From positions 1-64,000 of the forward strand of contig CAJTZK010000007.1 in the NCBI GenBank assembly GCA_910583785.1: a DNA stretch of 64,000 nucleotides, in the 5' to 3' direction. Position numbers and translations under genes: made by a program. Below the pieces are notes generated by a model. That model searched no databases, was not told the DNA's origin, and saw only the letters and a program-made list of their open reading frames with translations. This stretch comes from an uncultured Oscillibacter sp. Its GTDB lineage: Bacteria > Bacillota > Clostridia > Oscillospirales > Oscillospiraceae. This document shows, one piece after another, positions 58,000-64,000 of this stretch. Numbering within the stretch: the stretch's first letter is position 1; every line of letters begins with the position of its first letter.

Positions 58000-58106
58000 A
58001 AACACCCCTCCTGGGCTATTCTATGCTCCGGATTACTGGCTCTTGCTTTCGCGACTGTTTGAGGTTCTTGCCCTGTCCGGTGTTGGCGCAGCGGACAGGG
58101 CGCTTT

Positions 58107-58304
58107 TCATTGTTTGGCGAAGAAGAACAGGAGCGCGTCCGCCTTCTTCGCCATTTGGAGCCGCTCCTGGGCCAGTTCCAGGGCCTCCGGGGTATCCAGC
58201 CGGGCCAGGGCGGCGGCGTCCGCCTCGCAGCGGTCAACGGCGAAGCGCATGACTTCTACTGCGGCGTCCAGCAGGGAGGGGTCGCTCTCAAATTTTGTGT
58301 TCAT
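58107..58304 (-). CDS. Small helical phage protein
   Basis: 65 residues; AAAGGAGG 7 nt before ATG 58304. Two amphipathic helices (SLLDAAVEVMRFAVDRCEAD and EALELAQERLQMAKKADALL). Coupled 15 nt after the XRE gene. Confidence 0.65.
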   Translation of the reverse strand: MNTKFESDPSLLDAAVEVMRFAVDRCEADAAALARLDTPEALELAQERLQMAKKADALLFFFAKQ

Positions 58305-58319
58305 GGCGCTCGCCTCCTT

Positions 58320-58535
58320 TCACGCGCTGTCCCGACCGGGCGGAGCGTGGGTGTAAAGTTCGTTGACGGTACATCCCAGCTCCGCCGCTAAGCGGGGCAG
58401 GATGGTGCTTGGCGGCTTGCGGGATTCGTTCTCCCACATAGCCACGGTGCTTTGGCTTTTCAGACCCAAATTGACCGCGAGCTGGGCTTGGGTCAACCCC
58501 CTTTCCAGCCGCAGTTCCCGAATACGAAAATAAAT
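58320..58535 (-). CDS. XRE/Cro-like HTH protein with probable ATT start codon
   Basis: 71 residues. IRELRLERGLTQAQLAVNLG LKSQSTVAMWENESRKPPST ILPRLAAELGCTVNELY (in parts) is a clear lambda-repressor-like HTH. The frame has no ATG, GTG or TTG before the domain; AGGAGG lies 8 nt before an ATT at 58535-58533, so ATT is the likely start. Probably a Cro-like or second early regulator. If ATT is not used, the gene is disabled. Confidence 0.7.
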   Translation of the reverse strand: MYFRIRELRLERGLTQAQLAVNLGLKSQSTVAMWENESRKPPSTILPRLAAELGCTVNELYTHAPPGRDSA

Positions 58536-58569
58536 AAATATTACCTCCTTTCAGGTTTACGGTTTGTGA

Positions 58570-58598
58570 TTGCCCCCTTCTTCGGCTTGTGGTAGAAT
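58570..58598 (+). promoter_or_regulatory. Promoter of plus-strand zinc-ribbon cargo gene
   Basis: TTGCCC (58570-58575), 17 nt, TAGAAT (58593-58598). Confidence 0.55.
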
Positions 58599-58624
58599 TT
58601 AGTCGGAGAAAGGGGGTGAAAATT

Positions 58625-58912
58625 ATGTATGCAAAGGTCAAACTTATTTGTAAAAAATGTAGTTGCGCTATGGAGTTTACAACCCGGCATCCGTTTGTCA
58701 GCTCTGTTGTATGCCAAAATTGTGGGCAAACTCTTGAATCCAAAGACCACGAACTTTTAAGCGAAGCTATGTCCGCTATTTGCAATCTGCCCAGTGAAAC
58801 AGAAATAGAGCCTGGAGTGATATACTCGGACAGAGGCTTCAAGATTGCCCTGACTGTTACTCCGTCTTACTGTGATCCTGATGAATGCTACTCTTCCGAC
58901 GAGGAAGACTAA
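58625..58912 (+). CDS. Zinc-ribbon cargo protein
   Basis: 95 residues; GGGGGTG 7 nt before ATG 58625. CKKCSCAMEFTTRHPFVSSV VCQNCGQTLESKDHELLSEA gives two CxxC pairs. The C-terminus is acidic (YSSDEED). AT-rich, opposite strand to the early genes, with its own promoter: a cargo gene. Its 3' end overlaps the converging early gene by 56 bp. Confidence 0.75.
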   Translation: MYAKVKLICKKCSCAMEFTTRHPFVSSVVCQNCGQTLESKDHELLSEAMSAICNLPSETEIEPGVIYSDRGFKIALTVTPSYCDPDECYSSDEED

Positions 58913-59138
58913 TCCTTCCGTTTTTCAGGATTCTCCCCCACGCCGCTACGAGTGCCGCCTGCACTTGTAGCGGCGTTAATTCTTCCTCCAAAATAATGTC
59001 CGCAATTTTACTAGGAAGTTCCCGAGGACTGTGGACAGTATCCATCCCTCCGTCTGCCGTGTAGCGACACTCCAATAAAGCATTGGCCTCGTCTGCGGTC
59101 AATGTGCACGGGAATAGTGCGGGAATAGGTTTGCTCAT
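58857..59138 (-). CDS. First early phage protein (leftward operon)
   Basis: 93 residues from ATG 59138, AGGAGGTG 6 nt upstream. PIPALFPCTLTADEANALLE CRYTADGGMDTVHSPRELPS, then EELTPLQVQAALVAAWGRIL: helical. It is the first gene behind the leftward promoter, the place of Cro or an early regulator, yet has no clear HTH. The family is not recognised. Confidence 0.6.
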   Translation of the reverse strand: MSKPIPALFPCTLTADEANALLECRYTADGGMDTVHSPRELPSKIADIILEEELTPLQVQAALVAAWGRILKNGRISLPRRKSSIHQDHSKTE

Positions 59139-59160
59139 GCTGTTCACCTCCTTTTTTTGA

Positions 59161-59275
59161 TTCTCGACCCGTGATATTTATGTTATTCTCTATTTGTGAA
59201 ACTGTCAATATGGCATATTAAACAATTTCTCTTATTGAGAATTGTGTTGATTGTTCACGATTTGCGATATATATT
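59161..59275. promoter_or_regulatory. Divergent lysis-lysogeny promoters with four operator-like sites
   Basis: Leftward promoter: TTGACA/TAACAT (59208-59203 and 59185-59180 on the minus strand), 17-nt spacer. Rightward repressor promoter: TTGATT (59247-59252), 17 nt, TATATT (59270-59275). Four 15-bp sites of form TTCNC-N5-GNGAW at 59161-59175, 59186-59200, 59227-59241 (perfect TTCTC/GAGAA) and 59254-59268 overlap both promoters. They are unlike the 19-bp palindrome. Confidence 0.7.
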
Positions 59276-59293
59276 ATATGTGGAGGAACGATT

Positions 59294-59617
59294 ATGAGAA
59301 TTAAGGAGATTAGGAAGGCGCGAAATATCCAGCAAAAAGTATTGGCAAATGAACTGGGGATTCGGCAAAATACATTGAGTCAGTATGAAACTGGAGTCCG
59401 GGAACCTGACTTGGAAATGCTGTGCAAAATTGCCAATAAACTTGATGTGTCGGTGGGATATCTTCTGGGGCAAGAGGAAGAACAAAAAGAGCCCACCCCC
59501 GCTGCCGGGGATGGGCTGTCTCCGCTGGATCAGCGGCTTAATGAACTTCTTGCTGCGGCGGACGGCAAGACGAAACAAGCGATGATTGCGTTTCTGGAGC
59601 AGTTTCAAAAGCCTTGA
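59294..59617 (+). CDS. Phage repressor (XRE, CI-like)
   Basis: 107 residues; GGAGG 7 nt before ATG. MRIKEIRKARNIQQKVLANE LGIRQNTLSQYETGVREPDL EMLCKIANKLDVSVGYLLG (in parts) is an HTH of the P22-C2/434 class. The C-terminus (~70-107) is a short acidic/helical tail with no LexA-like peptidase, so induction must involve another route, for instance an anti-repressor. Divergent from the early operon with operator array between. Confidence 0.9.
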   Translation: MRIKEIRKARNIQQKVLANELGIRQNTLSQYETGVREPDLEMLCKIANKLDVSVGYLLGQEEEQKEPTPAAGDGLSPLDQRLNELLAAADGKTKQAMIAFLEQFQKP

Positions 59618-59687
59618 GGAACGCTTCCTTGGCATCGCCGTCAAGCTGAGAGAACAATTCCCTTATTTTGGAATCCAATTCCTGCAT
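59538..59687 (-). CDS. Possible 49-codon ORF antisense to repressor 3' end
   Basis: Minus-strand ATG 59687, stop 59538-59540; MQELDSKIRELFSQLDGDAK EAFLKAFE is amphipathic. A good minus-strand promoter (TTGTTT, 17 nt, TATAAT; 59768-59740) lies upstream. The ribosome site (AAGGAT) is weak, and the second half is antisense to the repressor, so RNA function is an alternative. Confidence 0.35.
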   Translation of the reverse strand: MQELDSKIRELFSQLDGDAKEAFLKAFETAPETQSSLVSSCRPPQQEVH

Positions 59688-60121
59688 AAAGCCTTAATCC
59701 TTTCCATTTTGACGCCAAAACTGTTATTTGCGCGTCGCAATTATATATTAACGTATTCGGCAAAACAATAGAAACTTTGTCGGAAAAGTGCATAAGTGGT
59801 ATAAATAACTCGAAAATCTATTATTAAATCAGTAGTTTGTTACAAATGTGAACAAATAAGGCCTGCCTATGGAAATGCGGGGGAGTGTGCCCAGATTGGA
59901 CACAACAGAGGGAGACAAAACAATGTGGGCTCTTTTGCCTGCGGCTGAATTCAGTAGGTTGAGCAGCATACTTTACGCTTCCTCCTTTCGATGCTGCTGA
60001 AATCAGCATAGCATATAAAGTATTGAGGCTACAACTTTTGTTCCATTATTTTTTTAGATCACGATTTTTTAGAGAGCATGCCGATTTTTATCGGGTGGAG
60101 AAACCGGAAGTCAATAAATAA
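59618..60121. other. Mostly non-coding region between repressor and TA locus A
   Basis: Contains the antisense promoter above, a diverged palindrome at 59886, and a minus-strand ORF (from 60009, ~61 codons) with AGGAGG nearby but no recognisable product. AT-rich. Confidence 0.45.
59886..59904. repeat. Diverged copy of the 19-bp palindrome (site 7)
   Basis: TGTGCCCAGATTGGACACA: right half intact, left half with changes; differs from the consensus at three positions. Confidence 0.75.
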
Positions 60122-60146
60122 GCTGGCGTCCAGATTGGACGTCAGC
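60122..60146. repeat. Diverged related dyad (site 8) upstream of antitoxin promoter
   Basis: GCTGGCGTCCA/TGGACGTCAGC arms (one mismatch) around GAT. Shares the GTCCA..TTGGAC core with site 7's CCAGATTGGAC. It lies 8 bp before the -35 box of locus A. Confidence 0.55.
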
Positions 60147-60153
60147 AGGAGCC

Positions 60154-60182
60154 TTGACAATTTCACATAGGGCGGTTATACT
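60154..60182 (+). promoter_or_regulatory. Promoter of antisense RNA, type I TA locus A
   Basis: TTGACA (60154-60159), 17 nt, TATACT (60177-60182): near-consensus. Confidence 0.85.
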
Positions 60183-60187
60183 GGACA

Positions 60188-60279
60188 TAGAAAGGGCGCT
60201 GTCGGTAGACGGTTGGCCCCCTAAGCTATGTTACAGAAGTAACCGCAGGTTGGGAAGCCGGGCGGTTACTTCTTTTTAT
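60188..60279 (+). ncRNA. Putative RNA antitoxin, locus A (~92 nt)
   Basis: 5' block ACATAGAAAGGGCGCTGTC, as in locus B (38517-). Terminator stem AAGTAACCGC (60237-60246) / GCGGTTACTT (60262-60271) then CTTTTTATT. Its 3' arm is antisense to the toxin's stop and last Lys codons. Confidence 0.72.
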
Positions 60280-60352
60280 TGACCGCAATAAAGAGGCCGA
60301 TAATGCCGATGATGACAAGTGTGTACTGAAACAGCTCGCTGTATGTTACCAT
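60266..60352 (-). CDS. Holin-like type I toxin, 28 residues (locus A)
   Basis: ATG 60352 with AGGGGGG 8 nt upstream; MVTYSELFQYTLVIIGIIGL then FIAVNKKK and TAA. This is the 'putative holin-like toxin' pattern (Hol_Tox): short polar N-terminus, one membrane helix, KKK end. Paired with a convergent antisense RNA sharing its terminator region. Confidence 0.82.
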   Translation of the reverse strand: MVTYSELFQYTLVIIGIIGLFIAVNKKK

Positions 60353-60517
60353 AGAGCAGCCCCCCTTTCCGAAGATCAGAGGACAAGAAGCTGCCCCCTG
60401 TCGGGAGGGCCAACCGTCCGCCGTTACTGGCAGCGATGAAAGATTGTTCTTTCCTATTTCCTAAAATACCACAGTTTTCCCAAAAAGCAATTAAAACCGC
60501 AGGGAAAGGAGACCCCC

Positions 60518-61855
60518 ATGAAGCGCGTTGCCCTATATATCCGCGTCTCCACGGCGGAACAGTCCATCCACGGCCTGTCCTTGGAGGCACAACAGAGCAG
60601 CCTGGACGAATGGGCACGGCGGGAGCAGGTCGAAGTTGTGGGCCGCTATGCCGATCCCGGCATCTCAGCGCGAAAAAAGGCCGCCAAACGCCCCGGACTC
60701 CAGCGGATGCTGGAAGACGTCCGGGCCGGGAAAATCGACCTGATCGTCTTCACGAAGCTCGACCGCTGGTTCCGGAATGTCGGCGAGTACTACAAGGTCC
60801 AGGAGGTCCTGGAGCAGTATCACGTGGACTGGAAGACCATCTACGAGGACTATGACACCTCCACCGCCGCTGGCCGCCTGAAAATCAACATCATGCTTTC
60901 TGTCGCCCAGGATGAGGCCGACCGGACCAGCGAGCGCATCAAGGTCGTATTCGATGCCAAGCGGGAGCGTCGGGAACCACTGACAGGAAACTGTCCGACG
61001 GGCTATCGCATTGAGGGCAAGAAGCTGGTGAAGGACGAGGCCTCTCAGGAGGCCGTGGCCGCCTTCTTCCGGAAATACCTGGCCTCTGGCTCCATCAGCG
61101 AGGCCCAGGCCCATATCTGGGAGGAGTACCATTTCCGCATTGAGTACCAGCTTGCCAGCAAGATGCTGGACAGTCCCGCTTATTACGGCTCGTACTACGG
61201 CGTCGAAGATATGTGCTCCCCTTACATAACAAAAGATGAGTTTGAAAAAATTCAGACTATGCGAAAAAGGACGGTGCGGAAGGTGAAGGATTCTCGGGTC
61301 TATCTCTTCTCCGGACTGATCGTCTGCGGCGAGTGCGGCTACCGGATGGGCGGGCGGACCAACACCCGGGGCGGGACGGCCTTCTACAACTGCCCCAGCC
61401 GGTATATCCGAAAGGCATGCAGCAACAGCGTGAACCTGGCCGAGAGCAAGATCGAACGCTTCCTTATGGAAACCATCAGCAATAAGCTCTCGCAATACCG
61501 GGTCGGCTTTGATAACCTCAAAAACAGCCGGAAGGGGAGAAACTATCAGGCGGAAGCCGCTGCCATCAAGACGAAGCTGTCCCGGCTGAAGGAGCTCTAT
61601 TTGGAAGAGCTAATCAGTATCGAGGAGTACCGAAAAGACCAGGAGCCGCTGAAGGCCCGCCTTGAGGAGCTGACCGAACAGGCTAAGCCTATAAAAACGC
61701 CGGACTTCGGGCGGGTAGAGGCCCTTCTTTCCCAAGGCTGGCAGTCTGCCTACGAGGACCTGGACCGGGCCAGCCAGAGGGACTTCTGGAGGATTTTGAT
61801 TAAAGAAATTCGCATTTATCCAGACAGGAGCATTGACTATGATTTGCAGTTATAA
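60518..61855 (+). CDS. Large serine recombinase (phage integrase)
   Basis: 445 residues; AAAGGAG 8 nt before ATG. Resolvase domain 1-~145 with RVSTAEQ (catalytic Ser11), DLIVFTKLDRWFRN and TAAGRLKINIMLSVAQDEAD. Recombinase domain ~165-270; zinc ribbon CGECGYRMGG...CPSRYIRKAC (~285-320). Coiled coil ~340-400 (AAIKTKLSRLKELYLEELIS). Short for the class (typically 450-700) but complete. The only plus-strand integration gene; attR is expected right after its stop. Confidence 0.95.
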   Translation: MKRVALYIRVSTAEQSIHGLSLEAQQSSLDEWARREQVEVVGRYADPGISARKKAAKRPGLQRMLEDVRAGKIDLIVFTKLDRWFRNVGEYYKVQEVLEQYHVDWKTIYEDYDTSTAAGRLKINIMLSVAQDEADRTSERIKVVFDAKRERREPLTGNCPTGYRIEGKKLVKDEASQEAVAAFFRKYLASGSISEAQAHIWEEYHFRIEYQLASKMLDSPAYYGSYYGVEDMCSPYITKDEFEKIQTMRKRTVRKVKDSRVYLFSGLIVCGECGYRMGGRTNTRGGTAFYNCPSRYIRKACSNSVNLAESKIERFLMETISNKLSQYRVGFDNLKNSRKGRNYQAEAAAIKTKLSRLKELYLEELISIEEYRKDQEPLKARLEELTEQAKPIKTPDFGRVEALLSQGWQSAYEDLDRASQRDFWRILIKEIRIYPDRSIDYDLQL

Positions 61856-62311
61856 TTTTTTTGGCTGTATATTACTTAATTTATATTCCTCGGTAGGATT
61901 ATAGAAACAGTGGTCGCCGATGCGGGTCTGCCAGTAGCCCACGCCCGTGGGGAAGAAGGGGCGGCAGTCGGGGCCGAAGGGATTATAGAACCAAAGGGAC
62001 TCCGCGACGTCCGGCAGGCGGTTTCCGGCGATGGCCCAGTCGGCGATTTCGTAGTGGATGGCCTCGGGCCGCATGTTGTATATGTTCTGGGGGTTGTAGG
62101 CGCCCCCTTCCGTCTCGCTGGCGCAGACGAACTGGTAGGGCTGGAAAATGATGTTCCGGATACTGCCCTGGCCCACCCGGGCGTACTCGCCTCCCCGGGC
62201 GTGGACCCGGTTCATGACGACGCCCGCCACGGCTTTCATGCCGTTCTCCCCCTCGCCGCCCGCCTCGCACTCGATCAGGCGCGCCAGCAGCTCCCGGTCA
62301 GAATATGCCAT
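61850..62311 (-). CDS. SleB/CwlJ-type cell wall hydrolase
   Basis: 153 residues from ATG 62311 (GGAGG 8 nt upstream). DRELLARLIECEAGGEGENG with the catalytic Glu, GMKAVAGVVMNRVHARGG, FQPYQFVCASETEGGAYN, GDHCFYN. CwlJ-like spore cortex hydrolases have this core. The last residues (SNIQPKKL) run across the proposed attR, so integration may have swapped the C-terminus; with attB restored it would read ...IQPKVEIPTT. Confidence 0.85.
   Translation of the reverse strand: MAYSDRELLARLIECEAGGEGENGMKAVAGVVMNRVHARGGEYARVGQGSIRNIIFQPYQFVCASETEGGAYNPQNIYNMRPEAIHYEIADWAIAGNRLPDVAESLWFYNPFGPDCRPFFPTGVGYWQTRIGDHCFYNPTEEYKLSNIQPKKL
61859..61868. other. Proposed attR core TTTTGGCTGT
   Basis: Matches 24638-24647. 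It starts 4 bp after the integrase stop and lies in the last codons of the hydrolase gene. Confidence 0.35.
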
Positions 62312-62346
62312 GGTGCATTCCTCCTTTGCCGCTGGTTCAGCATACG

Positions 62347-62384
62347 CCAAAAAGGGGCCGCTGGTGACAGCGGCCCCTTGGGGA
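62347..62384 (-). terminator. Terminator of DUF2200 transcript, displaced by MITE
   Basis: A perfect 12-bp stem AAGGGGCCGCTG/CAGCGGCCCCTT, TTTTT on the minus strand. It lies 180 bp after the DUF2200 stop, because the MITE sits between. Confidence 0.75.
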
Positions 62385-62401
62385 ATTTGGCGGTTTTGGC
62401 C

Positions 62402-62566
62402 TAGGCCCTGTTTGAAACATGGCAAAACGCCGTCTCGGGGCGTCTTTTTCCGCCAGGACTGCGTTGATTTTCTTTGCCGGGCGACAGCCCGCCTGCAAAA
62501 AATCGCCTTGCCCGGCAAAAAAATCTGCCCCAATCCGGCATTCCGCCAATTTTCAAACAGGGCCTA
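62402..62566. mobile_element. MITE with 15-bp terminal repeats and TA target duplication
   Basis: Inverted repeat TAGGCCCTGTTTGAAA (62402-62417) is repeated in reverse at 62551-62566. TA at both outer ends is the probable duplication, so the element proper is 62404-62564 (161 bp). No ORF. Internal GC hairpins. TA target choice suggests an IS630-like source. Confidence 0.75.
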
Positions 62567-62914
62567 CTTCCGGAGGATTTTTTCCATAGGCCTGCCCTTT
62601 GCCAGTTCGTCGATTAACTTGTCCAGATACCGGATGTTCCGCATCAGGGGGTCCTGGATGGCCTCCACCCGGACGCCGCAGACGGTTCCAGTAATCTGAG
62701 AGGCGCCAGGGTGGATGCCGGGGGCCTCCTCAAAAAAGGCCTGGTAGCTGGCGTCCCGCTCCAGCTGGCGGGCCAGGCCCTCCCCGGTGTAGCCCGTCAG
62801 CCAGCAGATGACCTGGCGGACCTCCTCCTCCGTTCGGCCTTTCCGCTCCGCCTTCTGCACCAGAAGGGGATAGATTTTGGATAACTTCATGGCAAAGACC
62901 TTGCTGTTTTCCAT
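62564..62914 (-). CDS. DUF2200 family protein
   Basis: 116 residues. KIYPLLVQKAERKGRTEEEV, QVICWLTGYTGEGLARQLE, AFFEEAPGIHPGASQITGTV CGVRVEAIQDPLMRNIRYLD KLIDELAKGRPMEKILRK (in parts): full DUF2200 pattern. The stop codon TAG consists of TA from the MITE target duplication and G from the MITE end. Function unknown. Confidence 0.92.
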   Translation of the reverse strand: MENSKVFAMKLSKIYPLLVQKAERKGRTEEEVRQVICWLTGYTGEGLARQLERDASYQAFFEEAPGIHPGASQITGTVCGVRVEAIQDPLMRNIRYLDKLIDELAKGRPMEKILRK

Positions 62915-62938
62915 GGGGGGCCTCCTTATGGCAGCCTG

Positions 62939-62963
62939 AAAAGCCCCGCCTCACGGCGGGGCT
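62939..62963 (-). terminator. Terminator after glycosyltransferase
   Basis: Stem AGCCCCGCC (62942-62950) / GGCGGGGCT (62955-62963), loop TCAC, TTTT on the minus strand. Confidence 0.85.
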
Positions 62964-62970
62964 CCGCTGG

Positions 62971-64000
62971 TTATTTCCGTTGTTCCCGGATGGCCGTCCG
63001 GAACATCTCCTCCGTCTGCTGGATGGAGCGGTCCAGGGCGTACTGCTTGGCGTGCTCGCCGTAGCGCCGCCCCATTTCCTCCAGCTCCTGGGGATGCTCG
63101 AACCACCAGTCGATCTTCTCCGCCAGGGCGGCGGCGTCCCCGGCGGGGAACAGGCTCCGCCCATCCAGGGCAAACTGGGGCGTGGCAGACCGGGGGGAGT
63201 CCGCAATGAGGGGCACCAGCCCGCAGGCGAAGGCCTCCATGCAGCTCATGGCCTCGATCTCCGCGTCGGAGGTGTGGACGTATAGGTCCGCCATGTGGAG
63301 AATCTCCAGCAGGCGGCCGGGCTCGTAGAACTCCATGACGATGGGGTTGGGGAGCTTTTCCGCCAGGCGGCGGTACTTCCCCTCAAGGGGGCCCTTGCCC
63401 GCCAGGATGACCTGGATGTCCTCCTTGTGGCGGCACTGGGCGCAGGCGTTAATCAGCACGTCCTGCCGCTTCTCCCCGGCATAGCGGCCCACCATCAGCA
63501 CGTTGAACTTCCCCCGCATCCAGTCTTCCTGGGGGGCCCGGCCATAGGTGTACTGGGGGCTGATGCCGTTGGAGATGACATGAAGCTGGGCGGTGTACCC
63601 GTGGTCCCGGAGCTGGCCCGCGATCATGTTGCTGGGACAGTGGATGTGGGTGAAGCGGTTGAAGAAGGTGTCCCGGAACTTGGTGTATACGAAATCGTTT
63701 ACCCGCTTGCTGTTGCCCAGGTGGAGGGTGTAGGTGATGTTCTCCGGCTGGCAATGGAAGGCCGCCGTGTGTGGAATGCCCAAACGTTCCACGTGCTTGA
63801 GGCCCATGATGGACAGGGGGGAAGGCATCATAAAGTGCACCACGTCCGCCCAGGCCGCCGCCTTTTCAAAGACGTGCCTGTTGGGTATCGCCAGGCGCAT
63901 CCCCTGGCTGGTGATCAGGTGCTCCACAATGGGGAGGAACTTCATCTGCCGGACGGCGTATTTATAGTCCGTGGGCTTTCCCGTGGCGATGACCCGGACC
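62971..64000 (-). CDS. GT4-family glycosyltransferase (5' end beyond window)
   Basis: The frame stays open past the ATG at 63945 to the window edge (VIATGKPTDYKYAV), so the N-terminus is missing. Rossmann-type: ADVVHFMMPSPLSIMGLKH, FTHIHCPSNMIAGQLRDHG, VMVGRYAGEKRQDVLINACA, DLYVHTSDAEIEAMSCMEAF ACGLVPLIADSPRSATPQFA with the E-x7-E donor site. Transfers a sugar from an NDP donor, for cell-wall glycolipid or surface polysaccharide; the acceptor is unknown. Confidence 0.9.
   Translation of the reverse strand, partial: VRVIATGKPTDYKYAVRQMKFLPIVEHLITSQGMRLAIPNRHVFEKAAAWADVVHFMMPSPLSIMGLKHVERLGIPHTAAFHCQPENITYTLHLGNSKRVNDFVYTKFRDTFFNRFTHIHCPSNMIAGQLRDHGYTAQLHVISNGISPQYTYGRAPQEDWMRGKFNVLMVGRYAGEKRQDVLINACAQCRHKEDIQVILAGKGPLEGKYRRLAEKLPNPIVMEFYEPGRLLEILHMADLYVHTSDAEIEAMSCMEAFACGLVPLIADSPRSATPQFALDGRSLFPAGDAAALAEKIDWWFEHPQELEEMGRRYGEHAKQYALDRSIQQTEEMFRTAIREQRK

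Larger units (their letters stand above)
24638..61868. mobile_element. PBSX-like contractile-tailed prophage, about 37.2 kb
   Basis: Complete functional order is visible: lysis at the left, then fibres, baseplate, tape measure, sheath, capsid, portal, terminase, replication/partition, early genes, repressor and serine integrase at the right. Nearly all genes run leftward; the repressor, integrase and cargo cassettes run rightward. Structural genes match the Xkd set (XkdI/J/K/M/N/O/P/Q/R/S/T/U-like). No essential structural gene is obviously broken, so it may be inducible. Boundaries rest on a weak 10-bp repeat and could be off by a few hundred bases. Confidence 0.85.

Noticed and set aside
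60276..60617. 113-codon minus-strand ORF over TA locus A
   Set aside because: Overlaps the better supported toxin in another frame and has no ribosome site.
24638..61868. Diversity-generating retroelement in the phage fibre region
   Set aside because: No reverse transcriptase and no template/variable repeat pair seen near the fibre genes.

Overview
The window looks like a chromosome segment of a high-GC, spore-forming gut Clostridia of the Oscillospiraceae type (Oscillibacter / Flavonifractor / Dysosmobacter-like). The pointers are an S-layer-type surface protein and an SLH-domain protein, a bofA homologue next to a yaaL-like gene, a GerQ-like spore-coat gene, TAXI-TRAP transport genes, and strong AGGAGG ribosome sites with short operon spacings. 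The species assignment is inference. I saw no tRNA, rRNA, CRISPR array or reverse transcriptase.

1-1585 is the 3' end of a large repetitive surface protein and its terminator. 1586-5472 is an AT-richer acquired island. Two 193/192-bp direct copies of a KTR-gene 3' end plus hairpins (2091-2283, 5281-5472) bracket an internally deleted IS1182-like element, an HxlR regulator with a palindromic operator, two flavodoxin-like reductases and a small Cys-rich KTR protein.

5561-24637 is core chromosome: mtnA plus a short pyruvate-kinase-like gene; an SLH protein with a MacA/MacB-type efflux operon; a fused TRAP permease with a TAXI binding protein whose domain order is circularly permuted; a RelA/SpoT-domain protein; a CBS protein; tadA; yaaL-bofA; rplM-rpsI; a GerQ-like coat protein; and a small RHH gene with its own operator array.

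About 24.64-61.87 kb is a near-complete 37-kb prophage with a PBSX(Xkd)-type contractile tail. Right to left it carries a large serine integrase (+), a type I toxin-antitoxin locus, a repressor with four operator-like sites, early genes, a DnaD-like initiator, DnaB helicase, ParA and a 660-aa ParB-like protein, a HUH-like protein, an HNH nuclease, terminase, portal, protease, capsid, connectors, sheath/tube, a chaperone with a probable -1 frameshift, tape measure, baseplate, fibres, holin and endolysin. Plus-strand cargo cassettes with their own promoters interrupt this leftward programme at about 37.3, 51.8 and 58.6 kb. The most striking feature is an identical 19-bp palindrome occurring six times across the prophage (three in parB), with two diverged copies near the repressor-integrase end; it differs from the repressor operators and is best read as a dispersed ParB centromere or a stoperator set.

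61.85-64.0 kb returns to chromosome: a SleB/CwlJ-type hydrolase whose 3' end abuts the integrase, a DUF2200 gene whose stop codon is supplied by a 161-bp MITE, and a glycosyltransferase that runs off the window.
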